Shown in pieces: positions 27,273 through 34,579 of a stretch of DNA of 64,000 nt (the stretch's first letter is position 1; the number at the start of each line of letters is the position of its first letter). Where the stretch lies: assembly GCF_009765755.1 (NCBI RefSeq), contig NZ_LMUV01000003.1, positions 162,661 to 226,660 on the forward strand, given 5' to 3'. The stretch is from Rhodanobacter sp. L36. GTDB taxonomy: Bacteria; Pseudomonadota; Gammaproteobacteria; Xanthomonadales; Rhodanobacteraceae. The notes beneath the pieces were generated by a model. The model had not been told where the DNA came from and ran no database searches. It saw only the letters and a list, made by a program, of their open reading frames with translations. Both the position numbers and the translations under genes were made by a program.

Positions 27273-28667
27273 TCAACGACGGCGCGGCGGTGCCTTCAAC
27301 GGCGGCAGCGCGATCGTCTGCGCAGGTGCAGCCAATCGTTCCGGAAATGCGTCCAGAGCCGCACGCCAACCCAACTGAAAGCGCGTGCGGGTGCCGAAGC
27401 GGCCCATGAGTTCGGCGATACGCCGATTGAGCGTGGCGATCGAGATGCCGGCCTCGTACACGATCGCCTTGTCGTTCAAGCCGGCCGCCAGCAGCGGAAT
27501 CATTTGGGCGGCTGTTTCCGAAACCTGCGTATCCGGCTTGCCGGTTTCCATGGCGCCGGTTCGACTGAATGCGATGGGCGTGGCACGCGCCCAGGTCATT
27601 TCGAAGAGCTCGTAAAGCGCATCGAGCAGGGCAGGTGCCCGCACCAGCAAGGTGGGGCCTCCCTGGTCCTCGACGTTCAGCGGAATGAGGGCGACACGCC
27701 GGTCCACTACCAGCATCTTGATGGGCAAGGTCGGGAAAATTCTTGCCTGTTCGCCTTTCTCCACTTCGGATCGCAGCAACGTCAATGCGCCCGGTAACGC
27801 GATGTAGCCGGCATCGGAAATACTTCTGATGCGCACGCCACGGCGCATTTCCGGCCGATTGACGTCCTTGCGGTACAACCATGGCGGGCGCTGAAAGCCG
27901 AAGATTTCCTCCTGCACCGTCTGCCGCAACTGACCCAGAATCTGTCCAAGCGCCGCGTGGTTCGTGATCACTTCCACGGGTTGTTCCGGCATTCTGGCGC
28001 TGGCCGACTTCGCGGCCTGCTTCTTCAGTTCGGGGATGGTCGACCGCGCGAGTTCGAGCACGACCTGTCGCTGGCCCACGAGTGCTTCGATCGCGAGTTC
28101 CGGGGGCACCGCAATGTAACGTCGCGGACGTTCGGGAGAGTGCGATGCGAGGCCTTTGGATTCGATATCGTCGAGCAGTTGCTGCGCTTTTCGCAGTGAC
28201 AGCGTGAGCGCATCGGCAATCTCCTTCGCCGTCACCATGCCTTGCACGAGCAGCGTGCGATACGTGCGCTCTTCCAGTTCGCCAATGCCGAGCGGTTCCA
28301 GCGGACGCTGGCTCACCGATGCGAGGCGCAGCTTTCCGGACGAGCGCGGTTTGCGTGCGATGAGAGGTTGCTTTTTTCGCAGGCGATCCTGATCGGCAGC
28401 TTTCTCCGCCTTTCGATGCTCGCCAGGATCGACGCCCGAGGCCAGCATCGTGCGAGCCGCGTCACGCTTCTCGCGAGCAAGCTTCAAACCGATATCCGGA
28501 TACGCGCCGAAAGCCAGCCGCTTCTCCCTTCCGCCGAAGCGATACTTCAGCCGCCACAGCTTGCCGCCGCTCGGCGTGACTTCGACATACAAGCCACCGC
28601 CGTCGAAAAGTTTTCGCGCCTTGCTCTCCGGCTTCGCCTTGAGAATCGCTTTGTCCGAAAGTGGCAT
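27273..28667 (-). CDS. Integrase arm-binding domain fused to a TrmB/LuxR-type regulator
   Basis: 464 residues from ATG 28667. Residues 1-88 are the DUF4102 arm-type DNA-binding domain of P4-like tyrosine integrases (LSDKAILKAKP, RKLFDGGGLYVEV, GKLWRLKYRFGGREKRLAFGAYPDIGL). The integrase catalytic domain is absent. After a basic linker (about 90-120) come a TrmB-like winged helix (130-185: LEERTYRTLLVQGMVTAKEIADAL), a middle sensor-like domain (225-370) and a C-terminal LuxR-type HTH (380-437: LLAAGLNDKAIVYEAGIS...RTRFQLG), the architecture of actinobacterial TrmB-LuxR regulators. The frame is continuous. A GTG at 28314-28316 could be the regulator's own start. Upstream of the S53 pair on the same strand; regulation of them is inference. 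Confidence 0.8.
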   Translation of the reverse strand: MPLSDKAILKAKPESKARKLFDGGGLYVEVTPSGGKLWRLKYRFGGREKRLAFGAYPDIGLKLAREKRDAARTMLASGVDPGEHRKAEKAADQDRLRKKQPLIARKPRSSGKLRLASVSQRPLEPLGIGELEERTYRTLLVQGMVTAKEIADALTLSLRKAQQLLDDIESKGLASHSPERPRRYIAVPPELAIEALVGQRQVVLELARSTIPELKKQAAKSASARMPEQPVEVITNHAALGQILGQLRQTVQEEIFGFQRPPWLYRKDVNRPEMRRGVRIRSISDAGYIALPGALTLLRSEVEKGEQARIFPTLPIKMLVVDRRVALIPLNVEDQGGPTLLVRAPALLDALYELFEMTWARATPIAFSRTGAMETGKPDTQVSETAAQMIPLLAAGLNDKAIVYEAGISIATLNRRIAELMGRFGTRTRFQLGWRAALDAFPERLAAPAQTIALPPLKAPPRRR

Positions 28668-28906
28668 GGGTCGTCCGTGGGGGCAGTTTTGATTTGCCGA
28701 TGGTGCCCCCAATGTGCCCCCGCATCAAATGTCGTGGCAACCTCCTCGCAGAGTCGAGTCAGGCGTGACTGGTGGAACGTATTCGCGCCGACCAAGGCAG
28801 CGTATTCAATTAGACGGCTAACTCGATTGTTGCCCCCGCGCGCTGTCAACGGCGCCAGGAACGTTGTCTACTGTGGCCTCAACATGGATTTCGTCAGGGG
28901 TAGCGA

Positions 28907-29611
28907 ATGCACGCACGTGCCTGGAAAGGTGTGATCCATCGATGCGCATGGATCACTGTGGTCATCCTGATCTTGATGCCGGGATAGAGCAGGGCACAAA
29001 GCCAGGTCGTCACCTCCCGCCCGTGTCATTTCGCCGCGCATGCCGTCTCCACCGTTGGGCCTGCCTGTTTGCTGGCCCAAGTCCATGCCGGCGCATTGCC
29101 TCTCGAACCCATGTACTGGCATCTGGACACCTTTGCGGATCCCGCCGCGGCCAACGCTGCGAAGGACGCCCGCAGTGTCGTCGTGGAGGACTACGGCAAG
29201 GTCTGGTTGTTTACCATCGCGGGTAAAGGGCGGCGAGCGAAGGGCACAACCCACGTGGCACGAATCGGTCCGCTTTCCGTAACGTCAGCCGCGGCATTCG
29301 ACGCCGAGTATGTGCACTCGCTGTTCGCACCCGGAACCACGGCACCCGTGCACAAGCACTCCGGACCGGAGGCGTTCTACGCCCTCGAAGGCGATACCTG
29401 CATTGAGATGCCCGACGGTGCTCATGTCACAGAGGACCCGGCAACATCCTGGTGATGCCGGGCGGCGAGCCGATGTTGCTGATGGCTATCGGCAACACGA
29501 CGCGACGCGCTTTTGCTCTTGTGCTTCACGATGCGTCTTTGCCTGCCACCACGCGCGTTACCGGTTGGAAACCTGCAGGCCGCTGCTTGGCTGGCGCGAC
29601 AATGAAATGAA
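28907..29611 (+). pseudogene. Cupin-domain exported protein, disrupted by a stop and a frameshift
   Basis: From ATG 28907 the frame encodes a signal peptide (ITVVILILMPG) and then meets TAG at 28985-28987. Reading on in the same frame gives ACLLAQVHAGALP, GKVWLFTIAGKG and the cupin strand GTTAPVHKHSGPEAFYALEGD. Near 29428 one base is missing (GTC-ACAGAGG), after which the frame that continues the protein is the next one: RGPGNILVMPGGEPMLLMAIGN, FALVLHDASLP, ending at 29611. Two independent lesions make a sequencing error unlikely to explain both. The original was probably a periplasmic small cupin protein. Confidence 0.8.
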
Positions 29612-29682
29612 TGCAGGTGTGGAATGGCAGAGCATTTCGCGAACGGGCGGATGGCGATCGGCAAGCGTGTGCGTCTGAAGCG

Positions 29683-30126
29683 TCATTCCATCGCGTCAAC
29701 GTTCGCCGAGACGCGTTGAAGCAGCGCGAGCAGTGTCTTGACTTCGGCGGCGGACAGTCCGCGCGTCGCCTCCTTGTTTCCTTGTCGCAGCACCTCGCGT
29801 CCCGCGGGAAGTTTTTTTCGCGCGGCATCCGTCAGAGAGATCAGGCTGCTGCGGCGATCATCCGGATGAGTTTCGCGGCGCACGAGTCCGTCGCGCTCAA
29901 GCCGTGCGAGCAACTGGGCCATGCTGGGCTGCTCGACTTTCGCCCAGCGTGCCAAGTCTGCCTGCGACATTTGTTTGCCATCCGCGAGTGCGCTGAGTAC
30001 GGGCAGTTGCGCCGTTGCGAAACCCAACGGACGCAATCGCGCATCGCCCACCCGCGCGAGGCCGCGTGCGATTCGACTGAAATAGTGACCAGGCGTGATC
30101 ATCGGCTGCCAATCATTTGCGGTCAT
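29683..30126 (-). CDS. MarR-family transcriptional regulator
   Basis: 147 residues from ATG 30126; the longer frame to 30273 runs into the divergent gene and was rejected. The winged helix is clear: LPVLSALADGKQMSQADLARW, the recognition helix in VEQPSMAQLLARLERDGLV and the wing RRETHPDDRRSSLISLT, followed by a C-terminal dimerisation helix. It diverges from an FAD-dependent monooxygenase with 64 bp between starts and paired inverted repeats in the gap, consistent with control of that gene and of itself. Confidence 0.92.
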   Translation of the reverse strand: MTANDWQPMITPGHYFSRIARGLARVGDARLRPLGFATAQLPVLSALADGKQMSQADLARWAKVEQPSMAQLLARLERDGLVRRETHPDDRRSSLISLTDAARKKLPAGREVLRQGNKEATRGLSAAEVKTLLALLQRVSANVDAME

Positions 30127-30128
30127 TG

Positions 30129-30170
30129 CATAGCATCCTATGAATTCATGTGTATAGTATAGGTTCCTAT
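30129..30170. promoter_or_regulatory. Paired operator-like inverted repeats (MarR/monooxygenase)
   Basis: The MarR/monooxygenase gap holds CATAG-N4-CTATG (30129-30142) and ATAGG-TT-CCTAT (30159-30170). TATAGT (30153-30158) on the plus strand and TATACT on the minus strand lie between or over them as -10 candidates, so one repressor could block both directions. Confidence 0.5.
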
Positions 30171-30190
30171 GTAAATCGGTGATAGCGGCC

Positions 30191-31336
30191 ATGGCATCTT
30201 TTTCGCGAATCGCAATTGTCGGCGGCGGTCCCGGCGGCCTGATGCTTGCCCGCTTGCTGTTAATGCGCGGCATGAATGCAGCTGTGTTCGAGCGCGATAC
30301 GCATGCCGACGAACGCCCTCAGGGCGGCTCGCTCGATCTTCACGCCGATACCGGACAACGTGCGATGCGCGTGGCCGAGCTGGAAACACAGTTCAGCGCG
30401 GAAGCGCGACCGGAACATCAAGGCGATCGACTTTACGATCAGCACGGCACGCTGTTGTTCGACCGTGACGGCGAGGGCGATGATCGTCCCGAGATCGACC
30501 GCACTGCGCTGCGCCGCATTCTTCTCGATTCGCTTCCACCGGACCTTGTGCGATGGGACAGTCGGATCGAGAGCATCAAACCTCTGGCGAGCGGCGGCCA
30601 TGAAGTAGCCGGTCGCGGATTTGTCGAGCAGTTCGACATCGTCGTCGGCGCTGATGGCGCATGGTCGAATGTTCGACCGCTGGTCTCTGACGCTGCGCCC
30701 AGCTACGGCGGCGTCACACTGGTTGAACTCGGCTTCGACACGCAGCGCCACCCCGCAGTTGATGCGCTGACCGGCAGCGGCAAGATGTTTGCCGTCGGCG
30801 ATAACCGCGCGCTAATCGCACAGCGCAACGGCCTTGGTCACATCCGCGGCTACGCGGGAGTGCGCATGCCTGAGGACGCGTCGCGATATTTGGCGCAGAG
30901 TTCCGTTGAGGATGTGCGCGCGATCATGCTGGAAGCGTTCGCGGCGTGGTCGCCTGAGCTGACTCATCTGATCGAGGTCGGCGACGTGATCGGCATTCGC
31001 CCGATGTACGCGCTCCCGATCGGCCACCACTGGCCAAACCAGCCCCGCCTCACGCTGCTGGGCGATGCGGCACACCTGATGTCGCCATTCAGCGGGGAGG
31101 GCGTGAACCTGGCACTTGCCGATGCCGTCGATCTTGCCGAAGCGCTGAGCTCAGGCGAAGGATGGCCCGCGATCGAGCGTTATGAAGCGATCATGGTCGA
31201 GCGTTCCGCACCCGCTGCAGAAGGTGCGGCAGCGGGCTTGAACGCCGCGTTTTCGCCTGCGGGTGTCGACAGCGTGCTTGCGCATTATCTGGAGCGGGTT
31301 GCTGTTTCAGGACCAGAGAATCGGCAGGTTTCTTAA
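30191..31336 (+). CDS. FAD-dependent monooxygenase (TetX/PHBH-like)
   Basis: Flavoprotein hydroxylase, 381 residues from ATG 30191. The N-terminal dinucleotide motif IAIVGGGPGGLMLARLL binds FAD; the mid DG motif VVGADGAWSNVR and the second FAD motif LLGDAAHLMSPFSGEGVNLAL are both present, as in class A monooxygenases. Closest in style to the TetX-like proteins that are often paired with MarR or TetR regulators in xanthobacterial and soil genomes. No membrane anchor. Substrate unknown; an aromatic or antibiotic-like compound is inference. Confidence 0.9.
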   Translation: MASFSRIAIVGGGPGGLMLARLLLMRGMNAAVFERDTHADERPQGGSLDLHADTGQRAMRVAELETQFSAEARPEHQGDRLYDQHGTLLFDRDGEGDDRPEIDRTALRRILLDSLPPDLVRWDSRIESIKPLASGGHEVAGRGFVEQFDIVVGADGAWSNVRPLVSDAAPSYGGVTLVELGFDTQRHPAVDALTGSGKMFAVGDNRALIAQRNGLGHIRGYAGVRMPEDASRYLAQSSVEDVRAIMLEAFAAWSPELTHLIEVGDVIGIRPMYALPIGHHWPNQPRLTLLGDAAHLMSPFSGEGVNLALADAVDLAEALSSGEGWPAIERYEAIMVERSAPAAEGAAAGLNAAFSPAGVDSVLAHYLERVAVSGPENRQVS

Positions 31337-31902
31337 AACTGCCATTAAAGACACCGAGCGACGGGTTCAACGAAGACCGCCGCGGAGAATCACCCTGAGT
31401 TGCACGCCTGTGAACGTGCTAGCGGATCGTGATCGGGATGTCGACGATGCATTCGGCAAAGCTCGCACGGCTGACGCGGATGCCAGCAAGTTGGGCGTGT
31501 CGTACGAGTACGGTCAGAGCAGCAAATGTTCAGGTGGCTTTGGGGGCTTCGATTAGTAGCTTGGGGCATTCTGAAGCAAGGCTCAGCGAGGTGGATATTG
31601 ACAATTCTGAAATGGGTACATTCAAGCTGGGGGCGGGCTGGGAGTCGGCGCCGACGTATCACGAAGTACCACCGGAGCCAGCGGACGGTGTGTGCGGGCC
31701 ACCGCGGTAGGTTATTACCCACACGGCAGCGAATACCGCTGATGTCCGATCGATCTCCCACGAGGCGTGCTGACGTAAGCACTACGGTGTCGAAGTGCTC
31801 GTCCGTGCTGAAGCAGCAATCGATGCGTTCTTGGCGGCCGAGCAAAAAGCAAGCAGATAACAGAACGCTCGTCGACCAGCCTTACATATGACTGACACAA
31901 CG
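31337..31902. other. Gene-free accessory stretch with a decayed remnant
   Basis: No intact gene is supported here; base composition looks more AT-rich than the flanks. The only protein-like signal is on the minus strand at 31419-31658, annotated separately. The stretch ends at the tRNA-Phe terminator. Confidence 0.45.
31419..31658 (-). pseudogene. Possible decayed coding remnant
   Basis: One minus-strand frame gives 42 codons ending PKLLIEAPKAT, an in-frame TGA at 31530-31532, then 36 more codons (TFAALTVLVRHAQLAGIRVS and on to IVDIPITIR) to a TAG at 31419-31421. The amino-acid pattern resembles real protein sequence, but I cannot name a family and no start codon is evident. Confidence 0.25.
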
Positions 31903-31929
31903 AAAAAGGCCACCCGGTGAGAGTGGCCT
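31903..31929 (-). terminator. Terminator of tRNA-Phe
   Basis: On the minus strand GAGGCCAC and GTGGCC pair across a short loop and are followed by TTTTT, about 17 bases after the tRNA 3' end. Confidence 0.85.
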
Positions 31930-31945
31930 CAAACGTTGCTATTCA

Positions 31946-32021
31946 TGGTGGCCGGGGACGGAATCGAACCGCCGACACGGGGATTTTCAATCCCCTGCTC
32001 TACCAACTGAGCTACCCGGCC
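31946..32021 (-). tRNA. tRNA-Phe (GAA)
   Basis: 76 nt including an encoded CCA. The acceptor stem pairs GGCCGGG with CCCGGCC; the D arm is GCTCAGTTGGTAGAGC; the anticodon stem GGGGA/TCCCC holds the loop TTGAAAA with anticodon GAA at 31986-31988; the T arm contains GGTTCGATTCC. All invariant positions are present, so the gene looks functional. It has its own promoter and terminator. Confidence 0.98.
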
Positions 32022-32076
32022 AAATCTTGCGAATCACGACAGCCGCGATGGTTGCGGGTGCCTTGTGGAGCCGCGC

Positions 32077-32105
32077 ATTAGACCGAATGCGCGGGTTTTC
32101 GTCAA
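32077..32105 (-). promoter_or_regulatory. Sigma-70-type promoter of tRNA-Phe
   Basis: TTGACG (32100-32105) and TCTAAT (32077-32082) on the minus strand are separated by 17 bp, giving a leader of about 50 nt before the tRNA. The -35 element overlaps the stop codon of the yggX gene. Confidence 0.7.
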
Positions 32106-32380
32106 GGCTCGGCGTCGGGTGCGGTGAAGCCGGAGGCCTTGGCGAAGTCGCCGCCGAACAGGAATTTTTCCATTTCCTCGGAGAGGAACGCACGCGATTT
32201 CGGTTCGAGCGGATTGAGCCGGTATTCGTTGATGAGCGTGGTCTGGTGCGCGAGCCATTGCTGCCACGCGGGCTTGGAAATCTCCGCGTAGATGCGCTGG
32301 CCGAGCGGGCCGGGCCACGGTGCGAAGTCGAGGCCTTCGGCGTCGATGCCGAGCTTGCTGCAATGGATGGTGCGACTCAT
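32102..32380 (-). CDS. yggX: Fe(2+)-trafficking/oxidative-damage protection protein YggX
   Basis: 92 residues, the usual length. It begins MSRTIHCSKLGIDAEGLDF with the conserved Cys near residue 7, followed by PWPGPLGQRIYAEISKPAWQQWLAHQT and LSEEMEKFLFGG, all family hallmarks. Thought to protect iron-sulphur clusters and limit free iron. The ATG overlaps the mutY stop as ATGA, matching the common mutY-yggX operon; both relate to oxidative damage. Confidence 0.97.
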   Translation of the reverse strand: MSRTIHCSKLGIDAEGLDFAPWPGPLGQRIYAEISKPAWQQWLAHQTTLINEYRLNPLEPKSRAFLSEEMEKFLFGGDFAKASGFTAPDAEP

Positions 32381-33495
32381 GGGTTTTCCTGGTCGGTGTC
32401 GATGCGGAGCAAGAGTGCTCGCACCGGTGCGGGGAGGCCGAGTGTGCCGATCTCGCTGGCGCTGCACCAGCGTGCGCCGGTTTCATCGGCGTCGGCTTTG
32501 CGTGGCGCCGCGCCGTCGAACAGCAGCGGCTCGATATCGAGGCGGTAGTGGGTGAAGACGTGGGTAAACGGGGCGAGCGCTGTCACGTCGTCGATGCGCG
32601 CGTGCTGTTGCGCGATGCGCCAGCCGTCTTGTGGATCGATTGCTTCGGGCAGGCTCCATAGTCCGGACCAGACGCCTTGCGGGCCGCGTCGTTCGAGCAG
32701 CACGCGACCATCGGCATCGCGCAGTACCAGCATCACGGTGGCGCGTGTGGGAATGCTGCGAGTCGGCTTGCGGCTTGGCAACTGCGCGGTGAGGCCGTCG
32801 CGATAGGCGATGCAGTCGGTGGACAGCGGGCATTCGCTGCAGCGCGGTCGCGGATGGATGCACACGGTGGCGCCCAGATCCATGATCGCCTGTGTGTAGT
32901 CAGCCACGCGTTGGATAGGCGTGTGTTCTTCGGCGTGCTGCCAGAGCTGCTTTTCGACCGCGCTCTGGCCGGTGTATCCGTGGATGCCGTGGTAGCGCGC
33001 GAGTACGCGCTTGACGTTGCCATCAAGGATCGCAAAACGCAGGCCATGTGCCTGCGCAAGGATCGCCGCGGCGGTGGAACGCCCTATGCCGGGCAATGCC
33101 TTGAGCGCGTCGAAATCGCGCGGCAGTTCGCCGCCGTGATGTTCCACGCACAACTGCGCGGCACGGTGCAGAAAACGCGCGCGCCGGTAGTAGCCGAGGC
33201 CGGACCACAGGGCGAAGACATTGTCTTCGTCGGCCGCGGCAAGATCGGTAAGCGTCGGCAACGCGCGAATGAAGCGATCGAAATAACCAACGACCGTGGC
33301 GACTTGTGTCTGTTGCAGCATGACCTCCGACAGCCACACGCGATACGCGTCGCGCGGGTGTTGCCACGGAAGATCCTTGCGGCCGTACTGATCGAACCAG
33401 CAAAGAAGGCGTGTGGCGAAACTGTCGGAATGCTTCGACGAGGATTTGCTGGACGTGCGTCCGGATAATGCAGCTTCGGTGCGACGCGGCGGCAC
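32377..33495 (-). CDS. mutY: A/G-specific adenine DNA glycosylase MutY
   Basis: Removes adenine mispaired with 8-oxoguanine. The helix-hairpin-helix ALPGIGRSTAAAIL and the catalytic Asp in ILDGNVKRVLARY (near residue 150) are intact, followed by the [4Fe-4S] site CIHPRPRCSECPLSTDC with C-x6-C-x2-C-x5-C spacing. The C-terminal NUDIX-like domain (about 250-360) recognises 8-oxoG. The frame opens with GTG 33495, one base after the upstream stop; the family usually starts nearer the SDSFATRLLCWFDQYG segment (about residue 23), so the true start may be internal. Confidence 0.96.
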   Translation of the reverse strand: MPPRRTEAALSGRTSSKSSSKHSDSFATRLLCWFDQYGRKDLPWQHPRDAYRVWLSEVMLQQTQVATVVGYFDRFIRALPTLTDLAAADEDNVFALWSGLGYYRRARFLHRAAQLCVEHHGGELPRDFDALKALPGIGRSTAAAILAQAHGLRFAILDGNVKRVLARYHGIHGYTGQSAVEKQLWQHAEEHTPIQRVADYTQAIMDLGATVCIHPRPRCSECPLSTDCIAYRDGLTAQLPSRKPTRSIPTRATVMLVLRDADGRVLLERRGPQGVWSGLWSLPEAIDPQDGWRIAQQHARIDDVTALAPFTHVFTHYRLDIEPLLFDGAAPRKADADETGARWCSASEIGTLGLPAPVRALLLRIDTDQENP

Positions 33496-33496
33496 G

Positions 33497-34564
33497 TCAG
33501 TGTGTGGGCGCTTTGCTGGCGGCCGGCTTCGGCGCGACCGTGCTCGCGGCGGCAGGGACAGCGTCGCCGGTCTTCATGCTGAAACCTTCGATTTTTACGC
33601 CGCTGGCTTCGTAGTTCGCGATTTCAAGATGTCCATCCGCGGGCGGCATGCTCAGGTGAGGACCATGCTCATCGCTCAACGCACTCCACCAATGCGCAAG
33701 CGCAAGCGGCGGTAGGCGAAGGTCGGCATGGTTGTCGGGTCCGTCGAGTTTCAGCTCGAGCATGAGTGGTGTGTTCTGTGCGGCGGGCGTGAGGGTGAGC
33801 GCGATGTCGTAACGCGCGGCGCCGGCGTGCTCGAAGGTACCGGCGAGTATTGCGGCAGCATCGGCGCTGCCATGCCAGTGCGCGTTGCCGTTGAGTGCAA
33901 GCGTCGAATCCGTGCCTTGCGCGAGATGCAACGCGACGTTGTCGAGTTCCAGCGTGTTGCCGTTGATGCGTGGCGTGGCGGACAGCTGTAGTTGCAGCGG
34001 GGTTCCGGATTCGGTGTTGGCGGTCATGCTGAGCGGAAACGGCTGGCCGGAAAGAAGGCAGCCCGCTTCGAGCCGCACGTCGCCGAGTAGCAATTCGTCG
34101 CCACGCACCAGGCTGCCGCGACGGATGCTGACGCCCGCATCGATGCGTGGAATATTCGGCGGCGCGCCGGCGGGTTGCGCAGGCAATGCGGCGACCCACG
34201 CCTGCAACGCGTCGAGGTCGACGCGCGGCGATTCGATTTCGAGTTTGGTGATGACCGTTGGGCCGCCGAACACGGTTTGCCACGGCAGCACGAGGCTGCC
34301 GCGTGCCGCGACAAGGATCGGCGCGTTCGCACCTTGCGCGTTGAGCGTGATGCCGCGCAGGTCGAGTGCGGGCCGCGGAAACAAGGTCGGGCTCGCAGGG
34401 CTGGCGAGGTTGAGTTCGAGTCCGGCGTTGCGCGCCTGCTGCTGCAGCGTTGCGGTGAAGCGCTCCGGCTGCAGCAGGATATATACGGCTATCACTGCTG
34501 CCAGCACGATGGTCAGCGCGAGGCCGCCAACGACGTAGAGCGCGAGTCGGAGTCGGCGGGACAC
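33497..34564 (-). CDS. AsmA-like membrane-anchored protein
   Basis: 355 residues from GTG 34564 with GGAG upstream. A single N-terminal membrane helix (LALYVVGGLALTIVLAAVIAVYILL) anchors a large periplasmic all-beta domain. The repeat pattern NLASPASPTLFPRPALDLRGITL is typical of the AsmA N-terminus, and the domain ends in a low-complexity Ala/Pro tail. AsmA-like proteins are linked to outer-membrane lipid transport. Lies between ftsY and mutY on the same strand. The exact subgroup is not resolved. Confidence 0.85.
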   Translation of the reverse strand: MSRRLRLALYVVGGLALTIVLAAVIAVYILLQPERFTATLQQQARNAGLELNLASPASPTLFPRPALDLRGITLNAQGANAPILVAARGSLVLPWQTVFGGPTVITKLEIESPRVDLDALQAWVAALPAQPAGAPPNIPRIDAGVSIRRGSLVRGDELLLGDVRLEAGCLLSGQPFPLSMTANTESGTPLQLQLSATPRINGNTLELDNVALHLAQGTDSTLALNGNAHWHGSADAAAILAGTFEHAGAARYDIALTLTPAAQNTPLMLELKLDGPDNHADLRLPPLALAHWWSALSDEHGPHLSMPPADGHLEIANYEASGVKIEGFSMKTGDAVPAAASTVAPKPAASKAPTH

Positions 34565-34579
34565 GCTCAGCTCCGCGCC

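Noticed and set aside
31946-32021. An attachment-site duplicate of the tRNA-Phe 3' end
   Set aside because: Searched by eye for repeats of the T-arm and acceptor sequence elsewhere in the window; none was seen, so no att site is annotated.
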